Of a DNA stretch of 64,000 nt, positions 1 to 7,914 are shown piece after piece (the stretch's first letter is position 1; every line of letters begins with the position of its first letter). The notes beneath the pieces are model-generated. The model did no database searches, was not told the origin of the DNA, and saw nothing but the letters and a program-made list of their open reading frames with translations. This stretch comes from Erwinia aphidicola (lineage in GTDB: Bacteria; Pseudomonadota; Gammaproteobacteria; Enterobacterales; Enterobacteriaceae), in contig NZ_JACXBP010000004.1 of the NCBI RefSeq assembly GCF_014773485.1, forward strand, positions 1 to 64,000, read 5' to 3'. The position numbers and the translations under genes were made by a program.

Positions 1-4
1 AATT

Positions 5-124
5 TGCCTGGCGGCTTTAGCGCGGTGGTCCCACCTGACCCCATGCCGAACTCAGAAGTGAAACGCCGTAGCGCCGATGGTAGTGTGGGGCCTCCCCATG
101 CGAGAGTAGGGAACTGCCAGGCAT
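5..124 (+). rRNA. rrf: 5S ribosomal RNA, first copy
   Basis: A 120-nt sequence beginning TGCCTGGCGG and ending GCCAGGCAT is nearly identical to E. coli 5S rRNA. The ends pair to form helix I. It is the first of two 5S genes flanking a tRNA-Thr, the arrangement of the E. coli rrnD operon tail (rrfD-thrV-rrfF). The 16S and 23S genes would lie to the left of the window. Position 87 of the RNA (window base 91) is C here and T in the second copy; it falls in the terminal loop of helix IV. Confidence 0.97.
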
Positions 125-132
125 CAATTTAA

Positions 133-158
133 AAAGGGCGACATTCGTGTCGCCCTTT
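133..158 (+). other. Stem-loop between 5S rRNA and tRNA-Thr
   Basis: A perfect 11-bp stem (AAAGGGCGACA / TGTCGCCCTTT) is closed by a TTCG tetraloop. Only three T residues end it, and a tRNA and a second 5S follow. It may be a weak terminator or a processing stem inside the rRNA transcript; the sequence does not decide between these. Confidence 0.6.
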
Positions 159-170
159 ACAGTTAAAAAT

Positions 171-246
171 GCTGATATGGCTCAGTTGGTAGAGCGCACC
201 CTTGGTAAGGGTGAGGTCCCCAGTTCGACTCTGGGTATCAGCACCA
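171..246 (+). tRNA. thrV: tRNA-Thr (anticodon GGT)
   Basis: The 76-nt cloverleaf has an acceptor stem GCTGATA paired with TATCAGC, a D-loop with AGTTGGTAGA, anticodon GGT at 204-206 and a T-loop GTTCGACTC. It has an encoded 3' CCA (244-246). It matches the threonine tRNA found between the two 5S genes of rrnD in E. coli, so it is probably cotranscribed and released from the rRNA precursor. Confidence 0.97.
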
Positions 247-279
247 GTTATAAAGCGTGAGTTCGGTAAATCAAGAATT

Positions 280-399
280 TGCCTGGCGGCTTTAGCGCGG
301 TGGTCCCACCTGACCCCATGCCGAACTCAGAAGTGAAACGCCGTAGCGCCGATGGTAGTGTGGGGTCTCCCCATGCGAGAGTAGGGAACTGCCAGGCAT
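280..399 (+). rRNA. rrf: 5S ribosomal RNA, second copy
   Basis: A second 120-nt 5S gene with the same ends as the first, differing only at RNA position 87 (T at window base 366). It corresponds to rrfF of E. coli rrnD and is followed directly by the operon terminator. Confidence 0.97.
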
Positions 400-412
400 C
401 AATTAAACAGAC

Positions 413-442
413 AAGCCTCATGCGAAAGCATGGGGCTTTTTT
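413..442 (+). terminator. rRNA operon terminator
   Basis: The hairpin AAGCCTCATGC - GAAA - GCATGGGGCTT is followed by a run of T. It lies 14 bp after the second 5S gene and is a typical intrinsic terminator closing the rrnD-type operon. Confidence 0.85.
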
Positions 443-504
443 GTTTGTGCGCAATCCAGGAAAACACAATATTAGCGGATAACCGTTGAAAACATGGCGT
501 TAAA

Positions 505-534
505 AAAGCCCCAGCCATTACTGGTCGGGGCTTT
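505..534 (-). terminator. Terminator of the yhdWXYZ operon
   Basis: Read on the minus strand, AAAGCCCCGACC pairs with GGCTGGGGCTTT around a short loop and is followed by six T. It lies just after the yhdZ stop codon. The A-rich arm on the plus strand means it could also stop read-through from the rRNA operon. Confidence 0.8.
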
Positions 535-556
535 GTACCTCAGTTACCACGTGAAA

Positions 557-1318
557 TTAGTGGATGACCTGCGACAGGAAAGCGCGGGTGCGTTCTGACT
601 TAGGATTAGAGAAGAACTCCTGCGGCGCAGCCTGCTCAACGATCTCACCGCGGTCCATAAAGATCACCCGGTCGGCCACGGTGCGCGCAAAGCCCATTTC
701 ATGGGTTACGCAAAGCATGGTCATACCATCTTCTGCCAGGCCAATCATGGTATCGAGAACCTCCTTCACCATCTCGGGGTCCAGCGCTGAGGTCGGTTCA
801 TCGAACAGCATGATTTTCGGCTTCATGCACAATGAGCGGGCAATCGCCACGCGCTGCTGCTGGCCACCGGAGAGCTGCCCCGGGAATTTGTGCGCATGCT
901 CTGCAATACGCACGCGCTCGAGGTAATGCATCGCCAGCTCTTCAGCTTCTTTCTTCGGCGTTTTGCGTACCCAGATAGGGGCCAGAGTACAGTTCTGCAA
1001 TACGCTCAGGTGCGGGAAGAGATTGAAGTGCTGAAACACCATGCCGACTTCCGTGCGCACGCGTTCGATATTACGCAGATCGTCATTAAGCAGGGTGCCA
1101 TCTACCACAATACGGCCCTGCTGATGCTCTTCCAGATGGTTGATGCAGCGGATCGTTGTCGATTTTCCCGAGCCGGAAGGCCCGCAGAGTACGATACGTT
1201 CGCGCGGTTTTACCTGCAGATTGATATTCTTCAGGACATGAAACTGACCATACCACTTGTTCACGTTTTCCAGCGTAATCATCATCGCGTCGTCAGCTTG
1301 AGTAATAATTTGAGTCAT
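557..1318 (-). CDS. yhdZ: Polar amino-acid ABC transporter, ATP-binding protein
   Basis: This 253-aa cytoplasmic ATPase energises uptake through the YhdX/YhdY permeases. Visible motifs are Walker [10 protein letters not shown] (residues 46-54), the signature LSGGQ (149-153) and Walker B IMLFDEP (169-175) with the switch His near CVTHEMG. It is nearly collinear with E. coli YhdZ (252 aa) and belongs to the GlnQ/AapP polar amino-acid family. It is the last gene of a four-gene operon, 8 bp after yhdY, next to an rrn operon as in E. coli. The substrate is probably a general or acidic/polar L-amino acid; the sequence does not fix which one. Confidence 0.95.
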   Translation of the reverse strand: MTQIITQADDAMMITLENVNKWYGQFHVLKNINLQVKPRERIVLCGPSGSGKSTTIRCINHLEEHQQGRIVVDGTLLNDDLRNIERVRTEVGMVFQHFNLFPHLSVLQNCTLAPIWVRKTPKKEAEELAMHYLERVRIAEHAHKFPGQLSGGQQQRVAIARSLCMKPKIMLFDEPTSALDPEMVKEVLDTMIGLAEDGMTMLCVTHEMGFARTVADRVIFMDRGEIVEQAAPQEFFSNPKSERTRAFLSQVIH

Positions 1319-1326
1319 GTTGAACC

Positions 1327-2427
1327 TCAGTGTGGCGTACGCCCGGTGTTAAAGCGCTTCTCCAGATACTGGCTATAGCGCGACATGCTAAAACAGAAAA
1401 TCCAGTAGACCAGTGCAGCAAAGACGTAACCCTCGGTGGACATACCCAGCCAGGTTGGGTCGACGGTGGCCTGCTGCACGCTACTGAACAGATCGAAAAG
1501 GCCGATGATGATCACCAGGCTGGTATCTTTGAACAGGGCGATGATGGTGTTAACCAGCCCGGGGATGACCAGCTTCAACGCCTGCGGCAGGATCACCAAT
1601 CCCTGGGTTTTCCAGTAGCCCAGCGCCAGCGACTCAGCGGCTTCGTACTGACCTTTTGGCAACGCCTGCAACCCGCCGCGCACCACTTCGGCAACATACG
1701 CTGACTGGAACAGGATCACCCCAACCAGCGCACGGATCAGCTTATCAATAGTGCTGCCTTCCGCCATAAACAGCGGCAGCATCACCGAGGACATAAACAG
1801 CACGGTGATCAGCGGGACGCCGCGCCAGAACTCGATAAACAGGATACAGAGCGTGCGCACCACCGGCATACGTGAGCGACGGCCCAGCGCCAGCAGAATC
1901 CCCAGCGGCAACGCACCGGCGATACCCACTGAAGCGATGATCAGCGTCAGCGTCAGGCCGCCCCACTGTCGGGTTTCCACGCGTTCCAGCCCCAGATAGC
2001 CGCCGTACAGCAGGAACCACACCACAATCGGATAGATCACGGCCCAGGCGGCGATATAGCTACCGCGACGCGGCAGGTTTTTCAGGAACATCGGGACGAT
2101 TGATAGCAGGCCGATAACCAGCGCCAGATTAATGCGCCAGCGTAACTCGTGGGGATACAGCCCATACATAAACTGGCCGAAACGCGCATGGATAAACACC
2201 CAGCATGCGCCTTCCCTGGTACAGTCTGCACGGGTGTTGCCGAACCAGTTCGCCTGGAACACCAGCCAGTTCAGCGCGGGGGGGATCACCACCCACATCA
2301 CCCAGATACAGAACAGGGTCAGCAGTGAGTTTCCCCAGCTGGAGAACAGATTTTTTCTTGCCCAAACGACGGCACGTGAGAACGCGTTAGTCGGTACGGG
2401 CGGAGTGTCATGAGTCGTTACAGTCAT
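1327..2427 (-). CDS. yhdY: Polar amino-acid ABC transporter permease
   Basis: This 366-aa inner-membrane protein has hydrophobic segments near residues 35-60, 85-105, 125-150 and several more in the C-terminal half. The C-terminal half carries the HisM/GlnP-type permease domain, with an EAA-like loop around [20 protein letters not shown] that contacts the ATPase. It is the AapM-type partner of YhdX, with which it would form a heterodimeric channel. It lies 15 bp after yhdX and 8 bp before yhdZ, so the genes are translated from one mRNA. Confidence 0.93.
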   Translation of the reverse strand: MTVTTHDTPPVPTNAFSRAVVWARKNLFSSWGNSLLTLFCIWVMWVVIPPALNWLVFQANWFGNTRADCTREGACWVFIHARFGQFMYGLYPHELRWRINLALVIGLLSIVPMFLKNLPRRGSYIAAWAVIYPIVVWFLLYGGYLGLERVETRQWGGLTLTLIIASVGIAGALPLGILLALGRRSRMPVVRTLCILFIEFWRGVPLITVLFMSSVMLPLFMAEGSTIDKLIRALVGVILFQSAYVAEVVRGGLQALPKGQYEAAESLALGYWKTQGLVILPQALKLVIPGLVNTIIALFKDTSLVIIIGLFDLFSSVQQATVDPTWLGMSTEGYVFAALVYWIFCFSMSRYSQYLEKRFNTGRTPH

Positions 2428-2442
2428 AATTATCCCGTTCTC

Positions 2443-3621
2443 TTAGCGTTCAATCAGCGCGATTTTGCGGTTATAGATATTCATTAACAGCGAAATCGTC
2501 AGGCTGATGATGAGATAAACACCCATGGTGATGGCGATTGTCTCAATGGCCTGGCCCGTCTGGTTCAGCACCGTCCCGGCAAACAGCGACACCATATCGG
2601 GATAGCCAATCGCGGCAGCCAGCGAGGAGTTTTTCACGATATTGAGATACTGGCTGGTCAGCGGTGGAATGATCACGCGCATCGCCTGTGGGATGATGAC
2701 CTGGCGTAGCGTCACCGGGTTTGGCAGGCCGAGCGAGCGGGCAGCCTCATGCTGACCGTGCGGTACGGACTGAATGCCTGAACGGATCACCTCCGCGATA
2801 AATGACGAGGTGTAGATCGACAGCGCCAGCGTCAGGGCCGCCAGCTCAGGGATCAGAACAAAGCCACCGCGATAGTTAAAGCCCTTCAGCTCCGGGATAT
2901 CCCAGTGCATCGGGCTGCCGGCAAACGTTGAAGCCAGCAGCGGAAACAGCACCAGCATCGCAATCGCCGCCGGCCAGGTGCGGCGCAGCTGGCCGGTTTT
3001 AAGCTGATGCTTTTTGTTATAGCGGAACAGGCCGGCCGTCGCCAGGACGGCAAGCAGTAGCGCCAACAGAAATGGCAGGGTGCCCGGCGCGTACTCAGGC
3101 CATGGGATGTAGAGCCCACGGTTACTGACGAAAGCGAGATCAAAGGCATTCAGCGCCTGGCGCGGTCCCGGCAGATTGCGCAGCACCGCAAAGTACCAGA
3201 AGAAGATCTGCAGCAGCGGGGGAATGTTGCGAAACGTCTCAATGTAGATATTGGAAATTTTCCGCAGCAGCCAGTTGTCAGACAGACGTGCCAGACCAAT
3301 AAAGAAGCCGAGAAAAGAGGCAAAGACAATACAGAGTGCGGAAACCAGCAGCGTGTTAGTGAGACCCACCAGGAACACGCGTGCGTAGGTATCCCCCTCG
3401 CTGTAGTCGATCAGATGCTGGACGATACCGAAGCCAGCGCTACGTTCAAGGAAACCAAAACCGGAAGTAATGCCACGGCTTGCCAGGTTAATGATGGTGT
3501 TATGAATCAGATAACCTGCTACGGCAACAACCGCGACGATCGCAATGATCTGGTAAAGCCAGGCGCGCACCGCAGGATTGCTGAATGAAAAATCCCTTTT
3601 TACGGTTGGGCGTTGAGACAT
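2443..3621 (-). CDS. yhdX: Polar amino-acid ABC transporter permease
   Basis: This 392-aa integral membrane protein is of the AapQ type. The N-terminal half has a hydrophobic anchor near residues 20-45. The HisM-like permease core includes the EAARSLGLPNPVTLRQVIIP coupling loop at about residues 293-312. The long insert between the first transmembrane segments is typical of AapQ/AapM permeases compared with the shorter GlnP family. It follows yhdW after 67 bp that contain a stem-loop, which fits weaker expression of the membrane subunits than of the binding protein. Confidence 0.93.
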   Translation of the reverse strand: MSQRPTVKRDFSFSNPAVRAWLYQIIAIVAVVAVAGYLIHNTIINLASRGITSGFGFLERSAGFGIVQHLIDYSEGDTYARVFLVGLTNTLLVSALCIVFASFLGFFIGLARLSDNWLLRKISNIYIETFRNIPPLLQIFFWYFAVLRNLPGPRQALNAFDLAFVSNRGLYIPWPEYAPGTLPFLLALLLAVLATAGLFRYNKKHQLKTGQLRRTWPAAIAMLVLFPLLASTFAGSPMHWDIPELKGFNYRGGFVLIPELAALTLALSIYTSSFIAEVIRSGIQSVPHGQHEAARSLGLPNPVTLRQVIIPQAMRVIIPPLTSQYLNIVKNSSLAAAIGYPDMVSLFAGTVLNQTGQAIETIAITMGVYLIISLTISLLMNIYNRKIALIER

Positions 3622-3652
3622 GATGAGACCTCAGTAACGAAAATTCTGTCGT

Positions 3653-3674
3653 GGGCACCCGCACACGGGTGCCC
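3653..3674 (-). other. Intercistronic stem-loop between yhdW and yhdX
   Basis: A perfect 9-bp stem GGGCACCCG / CGGGTGCCC with a 4-nt loop lies just after the yhdW stop. There is no T-run, so it looks like an mRNA-stabilising or partial-termination stem of the kind often found after genes for periplasmic binding proteins. Confidence 0.6.
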
Positions 3675-3688
3675 GGTAATCGGGGGAA

Positions 3689-4714
3689 TTAACGTACTGG
3701 TGGCGCGTACTGGATGCCGCCCTGGTTCCACAGCGCATTCTGACCACGGGCAATTTTCAGCTGGCTATCTTTACCAACGTTACGGTCAAAGACTTCCTGA
3801 TAGTTACCCACCTGCTTGATGATGTTGTAAGCCCATTTGTTGTCCAGCTTCAGGTCTTTACCGAAGTCACCTTCGGCGCCCAGCAGGTGAGCCATATCAG
3901 GGGTAGAGGGTTTAGCCGTCATCTCGTCGACGTTTTTAGAGGTAATACCCATCTCTTCCGCGTTCAGCATGGCGAACAGGGACCATTTAACGATGGTGAA
4001 CCAGTCATCATCACCGCGACGTACTACCGGGCCCAGAGGCTCTTTAGAGATCACTTCCGGCAGTACGATGAACTCGTTTGGTTTGCCCAGCTTGATGCGC
4101 AGTGCATACAGCTGAGACTGGTCAGAAGCGAGGGTATCGCAACGACCGGTATCCAGCGCTTTCGCCGACTCGTCAGAACGGTCGAAGGTCACCGGGGTAT
4201 ACTGCATTTTGTTGGCTTTAAAGTAGTCCGCCACGTTCAGTTCAGTGTCGGTACCGGCTTGTATGCAAACGGTTGCGCCGTCCAGCTCTTTAGCACTTTT
4301 CAGACCTGCTTTCTGGTGGGTCAGGAAGCCGATGCCATCGTAGTAGTTAACGCCAGCGAAGATGAAGCCCATGCCGCCGTCACGTGCAGAAGTCCAGGTG
4401 GTGTTACGTGACAGGATATCCACTTCACCTGACTGCAGTGCGGTGAAACGCTCTTTTGCCGTCAGCGGGGTGTACTTTACCTTGGTCGCATCACCAAATA
4501 CGGCTGCGGCAGCCGCACGACAAACGTCCACGTCGATGCCGGAAAACTTACCGCTGGCATCCGCATAGGAGAAGCCCGGTAAGCCGTCACTGATACCGCA
4601 CTGCACAAAGCCTTTCTTCTTAATGGCGTCCAGCGTGGTGCCAGCGTGAGCCTGATTCGCAACCGCAAACAGCGTAGCAGCGGCAACCAAAGTTGAAAGC
4701 ATCATCTTTTTCAT
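3689..4714 (-). CDS. yhdW: Periplasmic amino-acid binding protein of the YhdWXYZ transporter
   Basis: This 341-aa type 3 solute-binding protein captures the amino acid and delivers it to YhdX/YhdY. The start at 4714 is chosen because it gives a clean signal peptide (MKKMMLSTLVAAATLFAVA, cleavage likely after NQAHA) behind a GGATG ribosome site. A longer frame adds 27 residues without signal character. The mature protein shows the family pattern FVQCGISDGLPGFSYAD and IDVDVCRAAAAAVFGD, and the length equals E. coli YhdW. It is the first gene of the operon, behind a predicted sigma-54 promoter. Confidence 0.94.
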   Translation of the reverse strand: MKKMMLSTLVAAATLFAVANQAHAGTTLDAIKKKGFVQCGISDGLPGFSYADASGKFSGIDVDVCRAAAAAVFGDATKVKYTPLTAKERFTALQSGEVDILSRNTTWTSARDGGMGFIFAGVNYYDGIGFLTHQKAGLKSAKELDGATVCIQAGTDTELNVADYFKANKMQYTPVTFDRSDESAKALDTGRCDTLASDQSQLYALRIKLGKPNEFIVLPEVISKEPLGPVVRRGDDDWFTIVKWSLFAMLNAEEMGITSKNVDEMTAKPSTPDMAHLLGAEGDFGKDLKLDNKWAYNIIKQVGNYQEVFDRNVGKDSQLKIARGQNALWNQGGIQYAPPVR

Positions 4715-4804
4715 AAAGCATCCTGTGTGGCGAAAACGTTTTGTTATGTTTAATGCACGCTTTGGTGCACTTTGCCTGTCTGTGGCCGAAGCCATTCACT
4801 GCTT

Positions 4805-4820
4805 TGCAAAGGTAATGCCA
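4805..4820 (-). promoter_or_regulatory. Predicted sigma-54 promoter of yhdWXYZ
   Basis: On the minus strand the sequence TGGCAT-TACCT-TTGCA matches the sigma-54 consensus TGGCAC-N5-TTGCW with one mismatch and correct GG-N10-GC spacing. The transcript would begin near 4793, leaving a leader of about 80 nt before yhdW. From what I recall, E. coli yhdWXYZ belongs to the nitrogen-regulated set, which supports the call. Confidence 0.7.
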
Positions 4821-4894
4821 GATTTGCAGAGCCCTGAATCTATTGGAAAGCATTGCTAATATTCAGAAGCATTTGGTAAGTTCGATTAATATCG

Positions 4895-4911
4895 CGCACC
4901 AGGACGGGGCA
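4895..4911 (-). promoter_or_regulatory. NtrC-like enhancer site
   Basis: CGCACCAGGACGGGGCA resembles the NtrC consensus TGCACC-N4-TGGTGCA, with three mismatches. It lies about 100 bp upstream of the predicted start of the yhdW transcript, the usual enhancer distance. The match is moderate and needs testing. Confidence 0.35.
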
Positions 4912-5015
4912 AAAATAGCACTAATGGTCACAAATAGTGCAAATAGTTTCACTATATGGAAGCAGTGTGAGGGAGATAGCAGTTTTAGTGACTGAAGTGT
5001 AAAAAGAGTGGCTAA

Positions 5016-5039
5016 CTCCAGCGCGCAGAGGCGCTGGAG
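5016..5039 (-). terminator. Hairpin downstream of the lpxP-like gene
   Basis: A perfect 9-bp stem CTCCAGCGC / GCGCTGGAG with a 6-nt loop lies 14 bp after the stop codon. On the minus strand a CTTTTT run follows ten bases later, so termination is likely but not of ideal form. Confidence 0.55.
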
Positions 5040-5053
5040 GGGGGCAACGCGGG

Positions 5054-5974
5054 TTAATAGAGGGAACTGGCTCCGCCGGGACGCGTTTTAAAGCGGCGGT
5101 GTAGCCACATATACTGATTGGGCGCACGCATGATCTCGCGCTCAATGACGCGGTTCATGTACTCGGCGGCCTGCTGCTCGCTTTCGATGGGATAATCTTT
5201 CAGCTCTGGCTGGATCACTAATTCATAGCCGCTGCCGTCTTCGTTGCGAATCAGCACAACGGTGATCAGCGCAGGTTTTGCCATGCGTGCCAGCATCCAG
5301 GTGCCGCTGGTCGTGGCCGCCTCAGGCACGGCAAACAGCGGGGCGAAAACGCTACCTTTCGGGCCGTAATCCTGGTCCGGTGCAAACCACACCGCCTCAC
5401 CCTGTTTCAGCGCCTGCACCATACCGCGCAGATCGCGACGATTGATCATCGCTTTGTTCGAGCGCATGCGTCCTTTAGTCTGCACCCACTCCATGAATTT
5501 GTTGTTATGCGGGCGATACATGGCCATCATCGGCTGACAGAGGCCCATTGCCCGTCCGCCAAGTTCCAGCGACATAAAATGCACGCCGATAATCAGCGCG
5601 CCACGGCCATCGGCCTGTGCAGCCTGCAGGTTGTGCAGCCCATTAACTTTAAACCAGCGCTTCACGCGGCGGTCGGACCAAAACCAGGCCATGCCGGTTT
5701 CAATCAGGCCCATACCCAGGGATTCGAAATTGCCGACGATGCAGCGCTCCAGCTGCTCTTTGTCCATATCCGGAAAGCACAGCTCCAGATTGCGGCGCGC
5801 AATCGAGACGCGGCGCTTCATAAAGCGCATAGAAGTGCGTCCTATCCAGATGCCGAACTTATGCAGTAAAGGATACGGGAGTTGGACCAGCAGAAAGAGT
5901 ACGCTGACGCCAAACCAGGTTAACCAGTAGCGTGGGCGAAGAAAACCCCGGCGGAATTTTTGTGACGGCTTCAT
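5054..5974 (-). CDS. lpxP: Lipid A secondary acyltransferase, LpxP-like
   Basis: This 306-aa inner-membrane enzyme of the LpxL/LpxM/LpxP family would add the secondary acyl chain to Kdo2-lipid IVA from acyl-ACP. It has one N-terminal membrane segment (residues about 15-35) after RPRYWLTWFG and the catalytic HX4E motif as HFMSLE. Stretches such as LGLCQPMM-type ELGGRAMGLCQPMMA, YRPHNNKFMEWVQT and FAPDQDYG follow E. coli LpxP more closely than LpxL. LpxP is the cold-induced palmitoleoyl enzyme in E. coli, but chain specificity cannot be read here, and lpxL remains possible. It occupies the slot where E. coli has acrEF, between yhdW and fis. Confidence 0.85.
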   Translation of the reverse strand: MKPSQKFRRGFLRPRYWLTWFGVSVLFLLVQLPYPLLHKFGIWIGRTSMRFMKRRVSIARRNLELCFPDMDKEQLERCIVGNFESLGMGLIETGMAWFWSDRRVKRWFKVNGLHNLQAAQADGRGALIIGVHFMSLELGGRAMGLCQPMMAMYRPHNNKFMEWVQTKGRMRSNKAMINRRDLRGMVQALKQGEAVWFAPDQDYGPKGSVFAPLFAVPEAATTSGTWMLARMAKPALITVVLIRNEDGSGYELVIQPELKDYPIESEQQAAEYMNRVIEREIMRAPNQYMWLHRRFKTRPGGASSLY

Positions 5975-6319
5975 CTATTGCTCATTTTGACGTTAAGGAC
6001 CAGAGAACCTGTAACGCAAGTTGACAACAATCAGCTGCGATACAATAACTCAGACACCCATTCAGGACGATGGTTTAGCCTGCTTCCTGAGATGGCAGAA
6101 CTTTACATTTGCGGGGCGTGACTCACGGCTATCAGAAAGGTAAGGGCTGCAGGCCTGGGTAGGCATTTCCATTGGCTGTAATTTTACACAGATTAACGGG
6201 ACTTCAGGAAGATGTGCAGAGGAATAATCTGACAAGAAAATTTTATCCGCTCAAAAAATAAAAAAGCGCCAGCCCCGAAGGGACAAGCGCTTTCGCAACA
6301 ACATGATAGCCAAAGACTA
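5975..6319. other. Intergenic region between lpxP-like gene and fis
   Basis: No gene is supported here. The right end holds the fis terminator (6253-6293). The left end should hold the promoter of the minus-strand lpxP-like gene, but I could not pick convincing -35/-10 boxes. Confidence 0.5.
6253..6293 (-). terminator. fis terminator
   Basis: On the minus strand AAAGCGC pairs with GCGCTTT around a GC-rich loop, then a long T-rich run follows. It is 27 bp after the fis stop codon and closes the dusB-fis operon. Confidence 0.8.
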
Positions 6320-6616
6320 TTAGTTCATGCCGTATTTTTTCAGTTTCTTACGCAGTGTACCGCGGTTGATACCCATCATCAGGGCTGCACGGGTCTGGTT
6401 GCCACGGGTGTATTGCATCACCATGTCCAACAGAGGCTGCTCTACTTCAGCCAATACCAGCTCATACAGATCACTTACATCTTGACCATTCAGTTGAGCA
6501 AAATAGTTCTTCAGTGCCTGTTTGACCGAATCACGAAGTGGCTTTTGGGTCACCTGATCCTGTGAATTTACGGTAGATACGGTCAGTACGTCAGAATTTA
6601 CGCGTTGTTCGAACAT
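6320..6616 (-). CDS. fis: DNA-binding nucleoid protein Fis
   Basis: This 98-aa homodimeric nucleoid protein bends DNA and stimulates rRNA promoters, site-specific recombination and growth-phase control. It appears to differ from E. coli Fis only at residue 48 (Ser in [10 protein letters not shown], Asn in E. coli). The C-terminal helix-turn-helix is [24 protein letters not shown]. It lies 25 bp after dusB and is expressed from the dusB promoter, as in other enterobacteria. Confidence 0.99.
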   Translation of the reverse strand: MFEQRVNSDVLTVSTVNSQDQVTQKPLRDSVKQALKNYFAQLNGQDVSDLYELVLAEVEQPLLDMVMQYTRGNQTRAALMMGINRGTLRKKLKKYGMN

Positions 6617-6641
6617 AGTTCTGTCAGCTCTTTATTTCTAA

Positions 6642-7607
6642 TTACGCAAGATTTTCGAAGTATGCCTCCAACGCCTCCAGCTGTTCGCTGGCATCCTCTA
6701 TGGCGTTGAATGTGCGCCGAAACTGGTCGTTTGGGGCGTGCTCCTGCAGATACCAGGAGACGTGCTTCCGGGCAATACGGTATCCCTTGCGATGACCATA
6801 AAAGTCGTGCAGTTCCCGTAAGTGCCCGATGAGCAAGCGCTTTACTTCAGCTAGTGGCATCGGTGCCAGCAGCTCCCCAGTGTCCAGATAGTGCTGGATT
6901 TCCCGGAAGATCCACGGTCTTCCCTGAGCCGCCCGTCCTATCATCAGGGCATCAGCCCCCGTATAGTCAAGTACGGCTCTGGCTTTATGCGGGTCAGTAA
7001 TGTCTCCATTCGCGATAACCGGAATGGATACGTTCTGCTTAACTGTCCGAATGCTGTCGTACTCAGCTTCGCCGTTGAACAAACACGCGCGTGTGCGTCC
7101 GTGAATGGTCAGGGCCTGAATCCCACAGCGTTCAGCCAATTGGGCAATCTCTACGCAGTTGCGGTTGTCGCTATCCCAGCCAGTGCGAATCTTTAAGGTC
7201 ACCGGTACGTCGACTGCATTAACCACCGCTGAGAGGATAGACTGCACCAGCTCAGGATGCTGCAGCAGTGCCGAACCTGCCATCTTACGATTCACTTTTT
7301 TGGCCGGACACCCCATGTTGATGTCGATGACCTGCGCACCCGATGCTGCATTGATACGCGCGGCTGCCGCCATCTCTTCCGGGTCACAACCGGCAATTTG
7401 CACGGTACGAATACCAGGTTCGTCACTGTGAACCATACGCAACCGTGACTTATCGCTGCTCCAGACTTCAGGATTAGACGACATCATCTCGGAAACAGTC
7501 ATCCCAGCGCCCATTGCATAGCAAAGGGTCCTGAATGGCCTGTCTGTTATCCCGGCCATCGGGGCTGCAATCAAACGATTACGAAGCTGGTGATTTCCTA
7601 TGCGCAT
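6642..7607 (-). CDS. dusB: tRNA-dihydrouridine synthase B
   Basis: This 321-aa FMN enzyme reduces specific uridines in tRNA to dihydrouridine using NADPH. Visible motifs are the N-terminal FMN barrel start [18 protein letters not shown], the catalytic-Cys loop [13 protein letters not shown] and LTIHGRTR. The start at 7607 ([10 protein letters not shown]) is chosen by family length (321 aa in E. coli). An upstream in-frame start would place the coding region inside the promoter. It is cotranscribed with fis, which lies 25 bp downstream. Confidence 0.97.
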   Translation of the reverse strand: MRIGNHQLRNRLIAAPMAGITDRPFRTLCYAMGAGMTVSEMMSSNPEVWSSDKSRLRMVHSDEPGIRTVQIAGCDPEEMAAAARINAASGAQVIDINMGCPAKKVNRKMAGSALLQHPELVQSILSAVVNAVDVPVTLKIRTGWDSDNRNCVEIAQLAERCGIQALTIHGRTRACLFNGEAEYDSIRTVKQNVSIPVIANGDITDPHKARAVLDYTGADALMIGRAAQGRPWIFREIQHYLDTGELLAPMPLAEVKRLLIGHLRELHDFYGHRKGYRIARKHVSWYLQEHAPNDQFRRTFNAIEDASEQLEALEAYFENLA

Positions 7608-7645
7608 GAAAAAAAAGTGACCATAGTGTGTCCGCAAGGCGGCGT

Positions 7646-7674
7646 ATATTACGCATTTTTTCAGGAAGATGAAA
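7646..7674 (-). promoter_or_regulatory. dusB-fis promoter
   Basis: On the minus strand the -35 box TTTCAT (7669-7674) and -10 box TAATAT (7646-7651) are 17 bp apart. They are followed by the GC-rich discriminator ACGCCGCC. This matches the well-studied fis promoter of E. coli, whose discriminator makes it sensitive to ppGpp and DksA. Confidence 0.85.
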
Positions 7675-7914
7675 GGCCAAACTTTGAACAATTCGCTGTT
7701 GCCAGGGGCTGGTAAGCCTTACCCGGCGGGCTTATTTTTTTAAATCATTTATAAAACAATGGATTAAAAAAAATTGACGAAATTGTGTACAAAGATTTTT
7801 CTTTTTTTGTGACCTGGATAACAACATAATTCACGTCAGTTTGCCTGTTATTCGGGACATCTGACGGATGTAAAGCGCTGGCGCAGCTCATCCGATCTGC
7901 GCCAGGTGGTTGTT
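7675..7914. other. Intergenic region between dusB promoter and prmA
   Basis: No gene is supported. The left part is the upstream region of the fis promoter, where Fis and CRP sites occur in E. coli. A very AT-rich stretch lies at 7735-7810. A perfect 9-bp hairpin CTGGCGCAG / CTGCGCCAG at 7878-7905 follows the prmA stop codon, without a T-run, and may end or protect the prmA transcript. Confidence 0.55.

Larger units (their letters stand above)
4754..5053 (-). promoter_or_regulatory. Control region upstream of yhdW
   Basis: The gene-free stretch between yhdW and the lpxP-like gene contains no credible ORF. It holds the sigma-54 element and the NtrC-like site listed separately, a further NtrC-like half-palindrome TGCAC..TGGTGCA at 4754-4769 that is one base short in spacing, and the downstream hairpin of the lpxP-like gene at 5016-5039. 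Confidence 0.55.

Noticed and set aside
4754-4769. Perfect-looking NtrC palindrome TGCAC..TGGTGCA upstream of yhdW
   Set aside because: It is 16 bp rather than 17 and lies downstream of the predicted transcript start, so it was not listed as the enhancer.
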